Part shown: one piece after another, positions 19,621 to 32,771 of the stretch
How the letters are laid out: every line of letters begins with the position of its first letter
Numbering within the stretch: the first letter of the stretch is position 1
Origin: Protea cynaroides
Taxonomy: Eukaryota > Streptophyta > Magnoliopsida > Proteales > Proteaceae
Assembly: GCA_028583415.1 (NCBI GenBank)
Contig: CM053267.1
Coordinates: 2,356,001-2,420,000, forward strand
Direction of reading: 5' to 3'
Length of the DNA stretch: 64,000 nucleotides
The notes under the pieces: model-generated
The model's database searches: none
Told to the model about the DNA's origin: nothing
Seen by the model: the letters and a program-made list of their open reading frames with translations, nothing else
Translations under genes and position numbers: made by a program

Positions 19621-21989
19621 GCACGCCATGAACCTGGTCTAACCTTAGATTTCGTGTCGTGAACCGTCTACATATCATGGTCGAGCCAAGTGGACCAAGT
19701 GTGTGAAGAAACCCAAGACCCAATATGAAAATTTACCCAAAAACAGTCAAAATGAGGGTAGGGTCGCATGTCTTAACAGGCAGGTCCGACCCTCCCATCG
19801 ACCCTCCCATCGACCCGTGACCAGGGGTCACAGGGTCTATGAATTGTCCGACCCTCCCATCGACCCTCCCATCGACCCTCGGTATTCGAAAAAAATAGCA
19901 CGAACCGAAAATTAAAAAACCTTCCTAATTTCAATTGGAACCTTTCCTAAACTCAATGGGACTTATTTTGGGAGGTTTTACTCTATAAATAGGACGTCCC
20001 TAAGCCTCTTTTACTCCTTTTACAACCCTAATTGAATTGAAAGAAAGAGAAGAGAAGGAAGAGAAGAAGAAGAGAAGCAAGGAAGAGAAGAAAGCAAAAA
20101 GGAGAAGAGTTGCAGAGAAGGAGTATTCTTCTCATGTATGGATACTAATTCCATGAGTTTCTACAGACCTTAGGTTAGGTAATGAAGAGAGTATGATCTC
20201 GGAGAGTCCCAAACCATCAACCCATGATTAGCTTTTCATGAAAAAACCATGGGAGAATACATAAAAACTATATAGGTAGATGATTCATGGTTCTAGACCA
20301 TGGAATGTATGTTGAATGGACTGTGGGAGCAAGCCATAGGACCTCAAACACGAAGAATGGACTAAAAGGAGGAAAATTGACCAAAACCCACAGGTGGTCG
20401 CACAGAGGGTCGATGACCATCCGACCCTATGTGACTTGAGTATCGACCCTCAGGGTTTTGGAAGTCCAGATTTGGGGAGGGTCGCTCCCAGGGTCGATCA
20501 TGACTCCGACCCTACCTCCGACCCTCAGTTAACAGCATGGTTTTAAATTCAGAATTAATTCTAATTAAATTCTATAGACTTTGTTAGGTCTTTTAGTAAT
20601 ATAATATCAATATAAAGGCGATTCTTAAAGCTTGAAAGAGGATCTACTAGCAAGCTAAGGTGAGGGAACAAGACCTAAACTAATTGGTTAATAACAAACT
20701 ATTTTTATTTTCTTGAGTCCAATACCATGATTGTGATATGCGTGTGTGCTTGTAATGTGCATTCAACATGTCATCCAATATTTCTATTATTACTGTTCAT
20801 GCATATTTAAATTTATTGATTATAACATGATGATGTTGATGATGGTAGGAATAGGCATGTGAATGTTTATGTTTGGCTGGTGTACATGGTGCGGGTAGGG
20901 ATGGTATCAATCGGTACTTCGATGCCGTTCACATCGGGGTATATTGTGCCATGGTCTATTCAAGTCATGTCCACTCAGCAAGTGTTATTTTGCTTGATGC
21001 GAGTGGAGCATCAGGGGGAGGACGTAACATTGTGGTTTAGCCTGGTCACCAGACTCTAGATCTATCTCTACTCAAGTCTTGTCCACTAACATCGTCGTAT
21101 CGCTATTACCTTAGCGGAACTAATATGTCGTAGGGCATCAGGGGGGGGACGTGGCATTATGGTTCAGCCTGGTCACCAGACCCTAGCTCTATCTCTATGG
21201 ATGTATTGAGGGATGCTGGGGTGAGGCCTTGGATACATTGTTTGACATTAGGGTTGGTTAGTTGCGAGCCCACTTTGCAAGCCCTCGCCAACAGGGGCTT
21301 ACGTGTTGGTATGGGCAACCGGTGCAGCCATGCCGTTTTCCTGGGGTGTATATTGTCCATGGTGGGTGCATGTGGGGCGACAGTGCCGTTTTCATTGGGC
21401 GTTTCCACACATTCGTGTATAGAGGTGCGACGGCCACCTATCCTTGCTATAGCACATTGCAAACTTTAAACCATACCAAAGATATGAATTGATTGCATGC
21501 ATATGTATTGTTGCATTGTTTTGTTTGCTCACTGAGCCGTGATGTGTGCTCACCCTTTCGAATTCAAATACTTTTAGTTGATGATGCAGGTACCACCGTT
21601 GAAGATTATATGAACACTCCTGTATACGGGCATGTGGCGACAATGGAAGCTGAAGACTTAGTGGATATGCATGACTCCTCATGCGAGTGCAACTCATGCG
21701 TATTCGATTAGATTTTGTTTAGATTTTATTAAAGACATGTAATTGATATTTATTTAATTATGTCTCAGTTAATTTAACAATAATTTGATATTTATTCATG
21801 GTTATCACAGTTAGATTCTCAGTTCATTATCTGTAAAACTTCCGCTATTTATTTTATTACCTCTGATTAATGTGGAATGTGTTTTGGTTTATCATATGTG
21901 GGATAGCCTATTGTGAGATCCTGGTTGAACCGTTGGTTTATTGACGGTTCATCACACCATTCTGGTTGGAGCAGAATTGGGGTGTGACA
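19611..21989 (+). mobile_element. LTR of element E (2379 bp)
   Basis: TGTAAGACCCG...GGGGTGTGACA. Clusters of GGGTCGA/TCGACCC lie at 19745-19890 and 20400-20530, on either side of a clear TATAAATA (19984-19991). The donor position carries CTCAT|GTATGG, a weakened form of the usual CAG|GTATGG. The acceptor-like site is at 21588-21589. In place of the AATAAACG repeats it has a different repeated stretch around 20890-20950 and 21310-21400. Confidence 0.92.
21589..21711 (+). CDS. LTR mini-ORF, copy E
   Basis: Exactly 123 nt. Keeps VEDYMN, the central VATM and CECNSCVFD before TAG. Against LTR D about nine codons differ silently and nine change the residue. Here an upstream ATG at 21493 is in frame and would give 72 residues without splicing, the added part being Cys-rich. 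Confidence 0.6.
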   Translation, partial: GTTVEDYMNTPVYGHVATMEAEDLVDMHDSSCECNSCVFD

Positions 21990-22297
21990 CATCTCATGTG
22001 TATTCGATTAGATTTTTAGTTTTATCTATTTGGATTTATTAAAGACTTGTATTTGATATTTATTTATTTATGTCTTAGTTGATACAGAATAATTTTTTAT
22101 TTAAATATTGATATCACAATAGATTCTCAGTTCATTTTATTATAAGACTTCCGCTATTGTTTATTTACTCTGATTATGATTATGGATGTATGGGGTTTAG
22201 ATAACACGGATATAGCCTACTCGAGATCCTGGTTGAACCGTTGGTTTGTTAGCGGTTCATCACACCATTCTGAATTGTGCGGAATTGGGGTGTGACA
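21990..22297 (+). mobile_element. LTR 3'-end fragment preceding element D
   Basis: Begins at the last codons of the mini-ORF (CTCATGTGTATTCG) and matches the final ~305 bp of LTR D, ending GGGGTGTGACA, then ACTTGGT, the start of a primer site, before breaking into gag. It abuts the end of LTR E with no intervening host DNA. Confidence 0.85.
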
Positions 22298-22303
22298 ACT
22301 TGG

Positions 22304-23262
22304 TGTTTGCACCTCAAACACCTCAACCACTAGCTGCACAGATCCCAGTACTTGGTCCGGAAGCAGCTTAGGTTCAGTATCAGTATCCACAACCTATGTT
22401 TGGGGCATACCCCCAAAATCAGATGGATCACTCTCAACTGGTTGAGGGATTTCTGAAGTTGAAGCCCAAGGAATTTAACGGTAAACCGTCGGATCCGTTA
22501 TGGCCAACACATTGGATCTACGAGATGGAGAGAAACTTTCTCATGATGACTATTACTGAAGAAGAAAAGGTGTTATGTGCCACCTTCATGCTGAAAGGCG
22601 ATGCACACCATTGGTGGAAATTTACCAGGGCAAATTTACTGACCAAGCACACCCTATTGACTTGGGCTATTGATAAAGAAGCGTTCTTTGAGAAGTATTT
22701 TCCCCGAAGCTTCAGAGATGCTATGGAGAAGGAGTTCCTGAGTTTATATCAGGGCCAGATGTCCGTGGATGCGTATCAACAGCGCTATGAGGAGCTATTT
22801 TTCTTTGCACCACTTAGTATGCAAGAGGAAGACACTAAGACCTGTAGGTTTGTCACGGGACTTAGAGGAAGCATCAGAGAGCACATCCTGGGTTTAGAGA
22901 AGAAGATATATAATGAATCTGTCCAAATCGCTCGAGTTATCGAATCGAGCTAGAAGGAAAGTTACTTTACACAAAACAGAGGCATAAAAAGATCAGCCGG
23001 AAATGCTTATAATGGAGGGAATAACAAAACATTTAAACCTTTCCGTGCCCAAGGCTTTACCGCTGCACCCAAGACCACTCAAGCAGATCATCAGCAACCA
23101 AAGCCAAATACTGAAAGTCCAAGATGTTATAACTGCAATCAAGTGGGACATATGATAAGAGAGTGTCCTAAACCCAGGAAGCCACAACATCAAGGACGAG
23201 TTTATGCTGTTACGTCTGAGGAAGCTGCCGCATCACCCGATGTGGTCACAGGTATGACCTAA
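22304..23262 (+). pseudogene. gag: gag of element D (one internal stop in main domain)
   Basis: The gag domain is open from 22396 to TAG at 22951-22953, where sister copies have a Gln codon (CAG). Reading resumes in frame through a zinc knuckle with correct spacing (CYNCNQVGHMIREC, about 23122-23163) to TAA at 23260-23262 in the intron-like segment. A TAG near 22370 also interrupts the N-terminal linker. Confidence 0.9.
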
Positions 23263-23319
23263 ACCTTTAAGTTGTATTACAATGTGTAAGCATGTAGACT
23301 AAGTTTAAACAAATCACAG
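23252..23319 (+). other. Putative gag-pol intron (element D), 68 nt
   Basis: CACAG|GTATGA... to ATCACAG|GTATCG with GACTAAG near the acceptor. Two bases shorter than in A, which would break any frame running through it, while both flanking exons stay aligned with the other copies. Confidence 0.68.
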
Positions 23320-26300
23320 GTATCGTACCTATAAATGGCATACCCACCTGAGTACTCTTCGATTCAGGAGCTACTCATTCCTTTATATCTGTGTCGTTTG
23401 GAAAGAAGCTGAACTTATCCATCAAAACATTGGACTACAAACTACTTGTATGGTCACCAATGGGGTTAGAAGTGGAATTAGAGAAAGGTTATGGGCCATG
23501 TCCAGTTCTCATTGGCGAGAAAACCTTAGATGCAACCTTGATCCAACTTGGGATGGCAGACTTTGATGTCATCTTGGGAATGGACTGGTTAGCTCGGCAT
23601 TCTGCAAACCTATTATGCGCCGAAAAGAAGCTAACATTTAAAGACAAAGAAGGAGCAGAATTCAGTTTTGCGGGAACCAAACTGCCCCGTAAACGCAAGC
23701 TCATACTCTCAGCACTAAAGGCTAAGAAGTGCCTTGAGAAGGGGGCAGTCGGGTATCTAGTATCAGTGGTCGACCTAACCAAGGAAGCACCACGAATGGA
23801 AGATATTGATGTCATGCGGGAATATCCCGACGTATTTCTGGAGGAACTACCAGGATTACCACCCGACAGAGCCACCGAGTTTGTGATTGACCTTATACCT
23901 GGAGCCGCACCAGTATCAAAAGCACCTTATAGAATGGCTCCTACTGAACTGAAGGAATTGAAAGTACAACTACAGGAACTGCTGGACAAGGGTTATATTC
24001 GACCCAGTATATCACCATGGGGAGCACCGGTATTATTCGTAAAGAAGAAGGACGGTAACGTTCGATTATGTATCGACTATCGGGAGCTGAACAAACTGAC
24101 AATCAAGAATCGATATCCACTACCTCGGATCAATGACTTGTTCGATCAGTTGCAAGGAGCGAAAGTATTTTCTAAGATCGACCTTCGGTCCGATTATCAT
24201 CAGCTGAAGATTAAAGAGGGTGATATTCTTAAGACAGCTTTCAGGACCAGATATGGACATTATGAATTCTTGGTCATGTCTTTTGGATTAACAAACGCAC
24301 CAGCAACCTTCATGGAACTTATGAACCGGGTTTTCCATGACATGTTGGATATGTCGGTTATAGTATTTATTGATGATATATTGGTATATTCCAAGGACAA
24401 GGAAACCCACGTTAAGAATCTAAACGCCGCTCTACAGCGCTTAAGGAAAGAGAAGTTGTATGCAAAATTTTCAAAGTGTGAGTTTTGGCTAAGTGAAGTC
24501 GCCTTCCTAGGCCATGTGGTATCCACTGAAGGAATCAAAGTGGACCCCAACAAGATCGAGGCTATTGTAAAGTAGGAAGCACCGAAAAGCGTTGCAGAAA
24601 TAAGAAGTTTTCTGGGTCTCGCTGGATATTATCGAAGATTTGTGGAAGACTATTCTCGGATTGCCGTACCTCTCACCAGTTTGACTAAGAAAGGTGAAAA
24701 GTTTGTGTGGACGGATAAATGTGAGAAGAGCTTCCAGACATTGAAGACCAGATTGATATCCGCTTCGATTTTGACTATTCCTGTCCCAGGACAGCCATTT
24801 ACCCTATACACTGATGCGTCAGGACTGGGATTAGAATGTGTGCTTATGCAAGGAGAACAAGTAATTGCTTATCCCTCAAGACAGTTAAAGATACATGAGA
24901 AAAATTATCCCACTCATGATTTGGAGTTAGCGGCAGTAGTATATGCTGTCAAGATATGGAGACATTACCTATACGGAGAGAAGTTCCAGATTAAGTCGGA
25001 CCATAAAGGTCTTACTTATTTATTTAATCAGAAGGAGTTGAATATGAGACAAAGAAGATGGTTGGAACTATTGAAAGACTATGATTGTGATATCCAGTAT
25101 CATCCGGGGAAAGCTAATGTAGTAGCGGATGCATTGAGCAGAAAGGCGATGATAAAATCTCAAGGGGAGGTTAGTACAACTGCAGCTATATGTACTACCG
25201 AAATGGTATTCAATCATGGCAATGAGCAATATGTGATAGATACAATGGATGGATCAGCCAACCAAGGGTTTAATCATCGGTTTTCAAATATGTTCACGGC
25301 ATTGAAAATTATACCAGATATAATGGATGAAGTGAAGACAGCTATCAAATCATATCCTTATTTGAGAACAATACAAGAAGATATCGAGAAAGGTAGGACT
25401 AACCCTGAGTTCACCTTGGACAAAGAGAAAGTACTGAAATACAAAGGAAGAATATGTGTACCCGAAACAGAAAATGTGGACATTAGACACCAACTGATGA
25501 AAGAAGCCCATACCACCATTTATTCGATACATCCTAGAAGCACAAAAATGTATCATGATCTAAAGAAACTATATTGGTGGAGAGGAATGAAAGCAGATGT
25601 AGCTAAGTTCGTGTCTCAATGCCTAAATTTTCAGAAAGTAAAGGCTGAATGATAAAGCCCGCAGGACTGTTACAGCCATTATCGGAACCAGCATGGAAAT
25701 GGGACAGCATCACTATGGACTTCGTCATGGGATTACCACTGACTCCTTGAGTAGTTGACGCAGTTTGGGTGATTGTAGACCATCTGACTAAGACAGCTCA
25801 CTTCATACCGATACGACCTCAGTATACATTGGAAATGTTAGCAAAGCTGTATGTGGATAATATTGTTCGGTTACACGGTGTACCAGAGAGCATTGTATCC
25901 GATAGAGATCCTCGATTTACTTCCAAGTTTTGGGAGGGATTGCAAAAGGCTATGGGTACAACATTGAAGTTCAGTACTGCATTCCACCCACAGACAGATG
26001 GACAGTCAGAGCATACAATCCAGATTCTAGAAGATATGCTACGTGCATGTGTAATTGATTTCAAAGGATCATGGGATGAAAAGTTACCACTGATAACAAT
26101 AGCTATCAGGCTACTATACAGATGTCACCATATGAAGCACTGTATGGCAGAAAGTGTTGAACTCCGTTGTTTTGGAATGAAGTTGGAGAACGTAGTATTG
26201 TTGGGTCGGAATTTGTTGAAGAGACTTGTCGAGTGGTAGACATTATCAAGGAAAGGGTAAAACAGCTCAGAACCATCAGAAGCAATATGCAGATACTCGA

Positions 26301-26795
26301 CGCAGAGATCTTGAGTTCGCTATAGGTGATAAAGTATTCTTGAAGGTATCGCCTATTCGAGGATTGAAACGGTTCGGACAGAAAGGGAAACTCAGTCGAA
26401 GATATGTCGGGCCATATGAGATTCTAGCTAAGCGTAGAAAAGTGGCTTATCAATTAGCACTACCACCATCTATGTCAAGTGTGCATGACGTATTTCATAT
26501 TTCCCTATTGAAGAAGTATGTCAAGGATCCAACGTACATTTTGACAATAGATTTATCGGATTTGACTGATGATTTGACATTTGAAGTAACACCAATAGAA
26601 ATCACCAGTCGAAAGGTTCAACGACTACGCAACCAAGATATCTATTATGTTAAGGTCATTTGGAAAAGTAGAGACATGGAAGAAATTACTTGGGAGGAAG
26701 AGAATGTTATGCGAAAGCAATACCCTCACTTATTAGATTCAGAAGGTACGTACAATTTCAGGGACAAAATTTTTATAAGTAGGGGGGAGTTGTAA
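23320..26795 (+). pseudogene. pol: pol of element D (broken by few stops)
   Basis: Open from the protease to TAG 24573-24575 (a Trp codon in A), then 24576-25652 and on. RT has FIDDIL with both Asp near 24370. RNase H has YTDAS near 24810 and an uninterrupted KIWRHYLYG, the site stopped in A and B. TGA at 25650-25652 and another near 25748 interrupt integrase, and a deletion near 26090 removes part of the core C-terminus. The tail and chromodomain (26226-26795) are open, and the stop codon lies in the LTR's first bases. Confidence 0.92.
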
Positions 26796-29048
26796 GACCC
26801 GTATCAAACTAACCCGGTCTTACCACCTTGAACCAGGTTTACCCATCCTGGACGAGATGAATGGACTAAGGGCGTGAAGGAGATCGTGATCCCAGGTATC
26901 AAATCGACCCAAAAATACTTAATTTAAAGGGAGGGTCGCATACCCAGCAAGGGAGGGTCGGACCCCCCAAGACAGAAAGTCAGACCCCCTGTTTTACAGA
27001 GGGGGTCGGACACTTTAGGAAACCAAGGGTCGACGGGATCATCGACCCTCTCATCGACCCTCAGTTGCCGTCAGAAACTGAAATTAGGAAAGTTTCCAAA
27101 TTTCGATTGGATTCCTTCTAAATCTCAATGGGACTTAGTTTAGGAGTTTCCACCCTATAAATAGGACGTTCCTAAGCCTCTTTCACTCCTTTTACAACCC
27201 TAATTGAATTGAGAGAAAGAGAAGAGAAGGAAGAGAAGAAGAAGAAAAGCAAGGGAGAGAAGAAAAAATAAAAAGGAGAAGAGTTGCAGAGAAAGAGTGT
27301 TCTTCTCAGGTATGGATACTAATTCCATGAATTTCTACAGACCTTAGGTTAGATAAGGATGAGAGTGTGATCTCGGAGAAACCCAAACCATCAACCCATG
27401 GTTAGGTTTTCCATGCCATGGGAGAATACATAAAAGCTATATAGGTGGATGATTCATGGTTCTAGACCATGGAATGTATGTTGAATGGACTGTAGGAGCA
27501 AGCCATAGGACCCCAAACACGAAGAATGGACTAAAAGGAGGAAAATTGACCAAAACCCACAGGGGGTCGCACAGAGGGTCAATGACCATCCGACCCTATG
27601 TGACCCTGAGTATCGACCCCCAGGGTTCTGGAAGTCCAGATTAGGGGAGGGTCGCACCAGGGGTCGGTCATAACTCAGACCCTACCTCCGACCCTCAGTT
27701 AATAGAATGGTTTAAAAATTAGAATAAATTCTAATTAAATTTTATCGACTTTGTTAGGTCTTCTAGCAATATCATAGCCATATAAAGGTGATTCTAAAGC
27801 TTGGAAGAGTTTCTATTAGCAAGCTAAGGTGAGGGAACAAGACCTAAACTAATTGGTTAATAATAAACTACTTTTATTTTCTTGAGTCCAATGCCATGCT
27901 TGATTCTATGCGAATATGCTTGTAATGTGCATTCAACATGTCATCCAATATTCCTACTATTATTGTTCATACATATTTAATTTTGTTTACTTATAACATG
28001 ATGATGATGATTGATGCTAGGAATAGGCATGTGAATATTTGTGTGTGGTTAGTGTGCTTGATGCGAGTAGGGCATCAGGCGAGGTGTTATGCGGTGTTTG
28101 ATCCGGACACTTTAGCTCTATCTCTAACTCAAGTCTTGTGCATTAGCATCGTCGTATCACCGTTACCTTAGCAGAACTATTGCGACGTAGGTCATCAAGG
28201 AGGGTCTCGGTCCTTGAGTCCTATAGTCTATCGAGGGGCCTTAGCTCTATCTCTACGGGTGCTCTGAGGGATGCTGGGGTGAGGCCTTGGATACATTGGT
28301 TGACATTAGGATTGGTTAGTAGCAAGCCCCATTTGTAGCTCTAGCCATCAGGGGTTAATTTATTGGTATGGAGTTATGCATCGATAAATGTGACCTTCGT
28401 TGTACAATGTTCATTATGGGTGCTGTGGGCGACGGTGAGAGTCATCGGGTGTATCCACACTCTCGTGCATAGAGGTGCGGTGGCCACCTATCCTTTCGAT
28501 AGCACAGTGCAAACATAAAACCAGACCAAAGATTTGAATTGATTGCATGCATATGTATTGTTGCATTGTTTTGTTTGCTCACTGAGCCGTGATGTGTGCT
28601 CACCCTTTGACGTCGAATATTTTTTTAGTTGATGATGCAGGTACAACCGTTGAAGATTATATAAATGCTCCAGAGTATGGGAACGTTGCAGCGATGGTAG
28701 CTGAAGATGAAGTGGATACACATGACGTCTCTTGCGAGTGCAACTCATGTGTATTCGATTAGATTTTTAGTTTTATCTATTTGGATTTATTAAAGACATG
28801 TATTTGATATTTATTTATTTATGTCTTAGTTGATACAGAATAATTTGTTATTTAAATATGGATATCACAATAGATTCTCAGTTCATTTTATTATAAGACT
28901 TCCGCTATTGTATATTTACTCTGATTATGATTATGGATGTATGGGGTTTAGATAACACGGATATAGCCTACTCGAGATCCTATTTGAACCGTTGGTTTGT
29001 TAGCGGTTCATCACACCATTCTGAATAGTGCAGAATTGGGGTGTGACA
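26791..29048 (+). mobile_element. LTR of element D (2258 bp)
   Basis: Starts TGTAAGACCCG after the polypurine tract, ends GGGGTGTGACA. GGGTCGA clusters lie at 26930-27065 and 27560-27705 around TATAAATA (27156-27163). The donor CTCAG|GTATGG is at 27310 and the acceptor at 28639-28640. It ends directly against inverted pol of element G at 29049. Confidence 0.92.
28640..28762 (+). CDS. LTR mini-ORF, copy D
   Basis: 123 nt, ending TAG. Reads VEDYIN, VAAM and CECNSCVFD. One extra T in the tract upstream of the acceptor puts the preceding codons in a different frame from copies E and J, while the unit itself is unchanged in length; this favours coding only downstream of the acceptor-like site. 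Confidence 0.6.
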   Translation, partial: GTTVEDYINAPEYGNVAAMVAEDEVDTHDVSCECNSCVFD

Positions 29049-29760
29049 GACACTACCGTCCTTGTTCTTCACAAGTTGCATTGGCCCTCTCCGTGATGCA
29101 ATACTTAGCTGATTAAAACCCTTGTCTAATAACTCCCATAGTTGAGTCTCAACCCCTTCAACTCCATAGAAGCTACTCTATAGGTGCCTTTGACATAAGT
29201 ATCATCCTTGGTAACAAGTCAATGACGAACTCGATAGCATGATCAGATGGTAACTCCAGGTAAGTCTCCTGAAAACACATCAGGGAATTTATGCTTCACA
29301 TCAATATCTTTCATCTGTGGTGCTTCTTTGGTTATGTATACCACATATACCATATATCCAACTTCTTTCTCTTCAAAGCATCTCTTTGCCTTTAGCATAG
29401 AGAGGATCAGCTTTCACTTCTTAGGAAACATGCTTCTGATAAAACTAAATTATATCTCTTCTTTATTCTTGAATGATAACCTCTTCTATGCACATACAAC
29501 TTTGTAGAGTATTGAGACAACCGGTCTATCCCTAAGATGATGTCAAAGTCTGCCATCTCAAGTCGAATTAGGTTGCATCCTAATTCTGTCCATCCATACT
29601 ATTCGGACATTGTTCATAACACTCATCTAATGCACATCTAGTCCAAAAGGGCTTAAACTAGCAAAATCTGGTGTAAAGGTCTCAAGAGCTTGTCTAGTTC
29701 CTTCATCTCTTATGATTTTTCAAAGACTATCGTCAAAATATCATATTGCACTCATTGGCT
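29049..29760 (-). pseudogene. pol: Protease to RT start of element G (degenerate)
   Basis: On - the translation gives the end of the protease domain (FDIILGI, about 29545), a stretch like KAKRC...EVGYMV (29330-29400), a DIDV...FPDVFSG linker near 29290, and an RT start with MELKG and KNKDGS (29060-29175). Frameshifts and stops are frequent. Confidence 0.75.
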
Positions 29761-30889
29761 TATATTTCTTTTATCCTTGTTGTTCTACCCTGATCTTTCT
29801 TTCATATACCTCGAAAAATATCTTGTGATTGTTACTTCATATCCCAAGTCTATCTATAAGCATTAGGGTATATGCTTATAGTTTCATTAATTCAGCCAAC
29901 TCTTTTGGTCTTTACTTAATCATCTCAATCGACATTGGGCATAACTCAGTATTACTTATACTAATCCGAATACTATTAATGCCACGATTTTTGACTTTAT
30001 CCTTGTATCGACTCTTAGATTTGCCTTTAAGAATCTTCTACCTTATCAAAATTCATACCGATATAGCCATCTTTAACTCTACTAGAGTGCTATCTATTTC
30101 TTTACTGGCTACCCTTGATAATTCTCACTTTTTGCTCATGCACTCTTTTATAGACATGACTCATATCCATCCATTTAGCAATCTCAAAATAGATTCTCCA
30201 TTACTTCATCTGAGGTTCATTGGCTAAAAAATTTAATCTGAATCCAATCATCTTTCTTCCAATAATTCCATTATCACTAATCATCTTTATCAACAAAGGT
30301 CAGGGAGTGTATGAATCATAATGTTCATCTAAAAGTGATTCACTTCTTTCTGTCAATTTAGCATAATGACAAACACTTGCTTTATCTAGTGAACCTAGGT
30401 TTAAAGAATCAGGAGTAAATCTGTAGTAATCCAACCGGCATCAAAAGATCGTTAAGTTGCACGGTGGTCCAAATACATGGAAATAGAGGTTTTACAATTC
30501 TTAACCTCATGGTTACAGGTTCTATCGAATATATAATGCCATTGGTCAAGGCACTACAGGAGTAAATCTGGAGAAGGATTTCATACATCAGTAAATCAGG
30601 TATAATCTGGAGAAAAATTTCATACGTTAATAAATCAGGTATAAATCAGTAAATGTACGCTCAACATGATTAAACATTTAACTGTTCATTCAGTTCATAT
30701 CTCTGTTCATGTTGTTGATCATGAGAGTGGTTCAGATTGGTATAATCAGGACTAATACTAAAGAAACAATATATATAACTTCAATTCACAGGTTGAATCA
30801 AGAAGGTATCCTGTCAAGACACGAGAATTAGAATCAGGTATGTGCATCCTCTATAATCATAAGAGTAAATCAATAATGCACCGCACTCT
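29761..30889 (-). other. Unassigned interior of element G
   Basis: A/T-rich, no coding frame I can follow on either strand. A 42-bp unit beginning AATCTGGAGAA occurs twice in tandem at about 30555-30640. It sits where the gag C-terminus and protease start would be, so it is probably decayed or replaced element sequence. The 132-codon + ORF at 29829-30227 resembles no family I know. Confidence 0.4.
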
Positions 30890-31480
30890 ATATAAACTAT
30901 CTAGTTATATGGCCACAATAGATTTGAGCCTTGCTGAAAACGTTTGAGGCTTAATCTTCAGAAAATATTTTTCAATCCTTGTCAGATCATTCTGCCATGA
31001 TGCAATTGTCCCATATATCGATGACTGATAAGGGTAACCACCTTGATACACTGCTTATTGTGCTATAAATTTCTACACTGGGGTATGCATTACTGGGACT
31101 TGCTGTATGGTAGGCACTGTGTTATAGCTAACATGTGTTGGGGTACAGTGATGCTACCAATTGGTACCATACTTGGTTTGACTTGGAGGTGTTGATGTAG
31201 CATTGGCAACTTGGATAGTGATTCACATAGAAACTTGCATAGTCGGTCCCATTTGTTGTTGCTCTTGTATTTTGTCTAGCTGAATTTATTACAACCATGG
31301 CCAAGGTACTTGGTAGTCTAGGTGATTGGCTGAAGTGGCCTGGTTGTTCATTTGCTTTAATCCGATTATCGTTATTTAGCATCTGCTCAAATAAGTTTTC
31401 ATTACCCATTCTCGACCCTGATAGTGGTGGGGTTAAGTTGCAACCTCTTCTTAATGCTCAACGGACAATGGATTAGCTTG
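30890..31480 (-). pseudogene. gag: gag remnant of element G
   Basis: An open stretch at 31128-31409 shows a Gln-rich N-terminal linker similar to that of gag B after a frame change. Further left, YGTIASWQNDLTRIEKYFLK and a following KPQTF align with the start of the gag domain in the other copies. Homology fades near 30890. Confidence 0.6.
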
Positions 31481-32002
31481 TGGTGTATCTCACTCTGAGT
31501 CCCCGTGTCACCCAGGAGTATAGTTTTATCTTCTTGTAGTTACTCTTATTCATAATGTATGGCCATTATTCTCCTATCTCTGTTGGATTTAGCCCGAGAT
31601 CTTTTCCTTTTCTTCTATAGGGATTTAGACATTACTAACCATTTCTCCTTCTTTTGCCATACATCGAGTTTCACATCTTGTGAGTACCAACTCGGTATTT
31701 CAAATGTTTGTACAGATGCTCCCTTCTTGCTACTGTACTATATCCTTGTATACTTGGAAAACTACCCAACTTATAGATAATATCCTATATTATTTTTTTA
31801 TTAGGATAAATTTTGATTTTCTCTTTCTGTTTGAGTGTATATATATGGTTTCACCTTTTATCTGTACATTATTGTCTTGTTTAAGTTCTGTCTCAACCAA
31901 CACAGGTGCTTACGGTGTGTTTGTATTAAAGCTTTTAATCTATCCTAACTCAGTTCATGGACTCCAGTGGTAGTATTCAGGTTTAATGGGTAAGGCCTAC
32001 GA

Positions 32003-32014
32003 TCTCTGATACCA
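32003..32014 (-). promoter_or_regulatory. Primer-binding site of element G
   Basis: On - the sequence is TGGTATCAGAGA, 11 of 12 matching the AB site, placed three bases after the LTR end. Confidence 0.8.
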
Positions 32015-32284
32015 AGTTGTTACACCCCAATTTTTGACTAACCAAAATGGTGTGATGAACTGTCAATAAACTAACGGTTCAACCATGATCTCGAATAGGC
32101 TATCCTACATATGATAAATCAAAACACATTCTACATTAATCAGAGATAATAAAGTAAATAGCGAAAGTCTTACAGATAATGAACTGAGGTCTAGTCATGA
32201 TAAATAATTAATATTCTATTTATTTCTAAATAACCAAAACTTAACTTAATACATATTACAATATCCAAATACGAAGTCTAAACA

Positions 32285-32407
32285 CTAAACATATCCACAG
32301 TTGAAACGCTCTCTTAACGAACCATGTTCGTCCTCCACAGCTTGCTCATTCATAGCCTCCACCCGTTCATATGTTGGCGTGTAGACATAATCTTCAATCA
32401 TAGTACC
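32285..32407 (-). CDS. LTR mini-ORF, copy G (divergent)
   Basis: Exactly 123 nt, ending TAG at 32285-32287. The most diverged copy: it keeps IEDY, a TPTYE segment and AMN...EDEH, but the C-terminus is FNCGYV instead of CECNSCVFD. That length and the N-terminal half are kept at this divergence is notable. Confidence 0.5.
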   Translation of the reverse strand, partial: GTMIEDYVYTPTYERVEAMNEQAVEDEHGSLRERFNCGYV

Positions 32408-32771
32408 TGCAACATCAGAAACTAAAAGAATTGCGCACGCGAGGGTCAGCTCTCCAACTTGAGCTCAGTGAGAAAACAAAACAATGCAACAAATATATGC
32501 ATGCATTCAATTCATATCTGTGGTCTGGTACATAAGTTTGCAATGTGCTATAGAAAGGATAGGTGGCCAAAGGTCATGTTTATTGACGCCGCACCTTTAT
32601 AGATGAGTGTGTGGAGCCACCCAAAGGTAATGTTTATTTTCTTCCCACATGCACCCACCATGGACAATGTACACGCAAAGGTCACGTGTATTGCTGTACC
32701 CGTTGCCCATACCAACACGTAAGCCCTTGCTGGCGAGGGCTCACAAACTGGACTCGTAACTAACCAATCCT

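Larger units (their letters stand above)
22298..26790 (+). mobile_element. Chromovirus element D, internal region
   Basis: gag to chromodomain followed by AGGGGGGAGT and an LTR. Leader and antisense gene are deleted. It retains codons that are mutated in A and B (Trp in RNase H, the full integrase reading near 25950), so it is closer to a functional ancestor, but it has its own stops. Confidence 0.92.
29049..32017 (-). mobile_element. Degenerate gypsy element G, internal region
   Basis: Reads from a primer site (32003-32014) leftward through gag remnants to protease and the start of RT, cut off at 29049 where LTR D begins. No antisense gene lies between its primer site and gag (only about 520 nt), so that gene is not universal in the group. 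Confidence 0.75.

Noticed and set aside
21493..21588. Upstream part of the 72-codon ORF as conserved coding sequence
   Set aside because: The equivalent region is read in other frames in copies D and M because of one-base differences, so only the part after the acceptor-like site is supported as coding.
29829..30227. 132-codon + strand ORF
   Set aside because: Low-complexity Leu/Ile/Ser-rich translation of A/T-rich decayed sequence, with no similarity to any family I recognise and no sister copy.
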